Assembly (NCBI GenBank): GCA_004558865.1 | Contig: SFCY01000006.1 | Coordinates: 1-31,487, forward strand | Reading direction: 5' to 3' | From: Bacteroidales bacterium | GTDB lineage: Bacteria; Bacteroidota; Bacteroidia; Bacteroidales; Bacteroidaceae | Length of the DNA stretch: 31,487 bases | Shown here: one piece after another, positions 31,417-31,487 of the stretch | Position numbering within the stretch: position 1 is the first letter of the stretch | Layout: the number at the start of each line of letters is the position of its first letter | Notes under the pieces: model-generated | Told to the model about the DNA's origin: nothing | Database searches by the model: none | What the model saw: the letters and a program-made list of their open reading frames with translations, nothing else | Position numbers and translations under genes: made by a program

Positions 31417-31487
31417 GGGGCGGCTACCTACTCTCCCGCATTGCATTGCAGTACCATCGGCGTAGGCGGGCTTAACTTCTCTGTTCG
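31417..31487 (-). rRNA. 5S ribosomal RNA, 3' part
   Basis: The minus strand reads CGAACAGAGAAGTTAAGC, then CGCCGATGGTACTGC and GGGAGAGTAGG, the conserved 3' two-thirds of bacterial 5S rRNA, ending near 31417. The 5' end lies beyond the window. An rRNA operon on the minus strand therefore ends here. Confidence 0.95.

Noticed and set aside
31046..31475. Several open frames between tRNA-Tyr and 5S rRNA
   Set aside because: They run through tandem repeats, a G-rich repeat, the rRNA terminator and the 5S gene itself.

Overview
The window looks like chromosome from a member of the Bacteroidales, most likely Prevotellaceae. The signs are the promoter style (TTTG, 18-20 bp, TAnnTTTG instead of -35/-10), the lack of clear Shine-Dalgarno sequences, the secreted proteins with a C-terminal NL(A/S)GQ...GKK sorting-type tail, and a lipoprotein-anchored TamA homologue (TamL). 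The genus is inference. No database search was run.

Left half (1 to about 15,580): the integrase-proximal end of a prophage of a tailed, probably siphovirus-like phage. From left to right it holds a retropepsin-like aspartic protease; a short structured non-coding stretch with three copies of a 15-bp motif; five overlapping small genes of unknown function; a self-contained two-gene cassette with a DUF2335-type membrane protein; a structural protein of unknown role; a portal-like protein; two connector or assembly candidates; a one-gene membrane-protein cassette; a 1340-residue tape measure protein; a probable tail-tip protein; and, on the other strand, a tyrosine recombinase. The recombinase lies beside an initiator-type tRNA-Met gene, the probable attachment site. 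Terminase, capsid, lysis and replication genes are not seen and presumably lie beyond the left edge.

Centre (about 15,580 to 25,810): host genes. After tRNA-fMet and an intergenic region with three 22-bp tandem repeats comes a tightly packed run on the + strand: a TetR-type regulator, fabG, an RluA-type pseudouridine synthase, tamB and tamL. The last three overlap by a few bases. TamB (inner-membrane anchored, periplasm spanning) and TamL (outer-membrane barrel lipoprotein) should work as one envelope module. A small ABM-fold monooxygenase with its own terminator follows.

Right (about 25,810 to 31,487): host genes on the - strand. There is a 740-residue secreted protein built from two copies of an Ig-like plus OB-like module, a two-gene unit of a secreted protein and a secreted NUC1-type nuclease, tRNA-Tyr, a repeat-rich and G-rich spacer, and the 3' part of a 5S rRNA that runs off the edge, so an rRNA operon lies just outside.

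The most notable points are the small structured-RNA locus at about 645-930, the separately transcribed membrane-protein cassettes in the prophage (the one before the tape measure gene ends in a terminator that also contains a promoter), and signs that the phage rebuilt the 3' end of an initiator tRNA.
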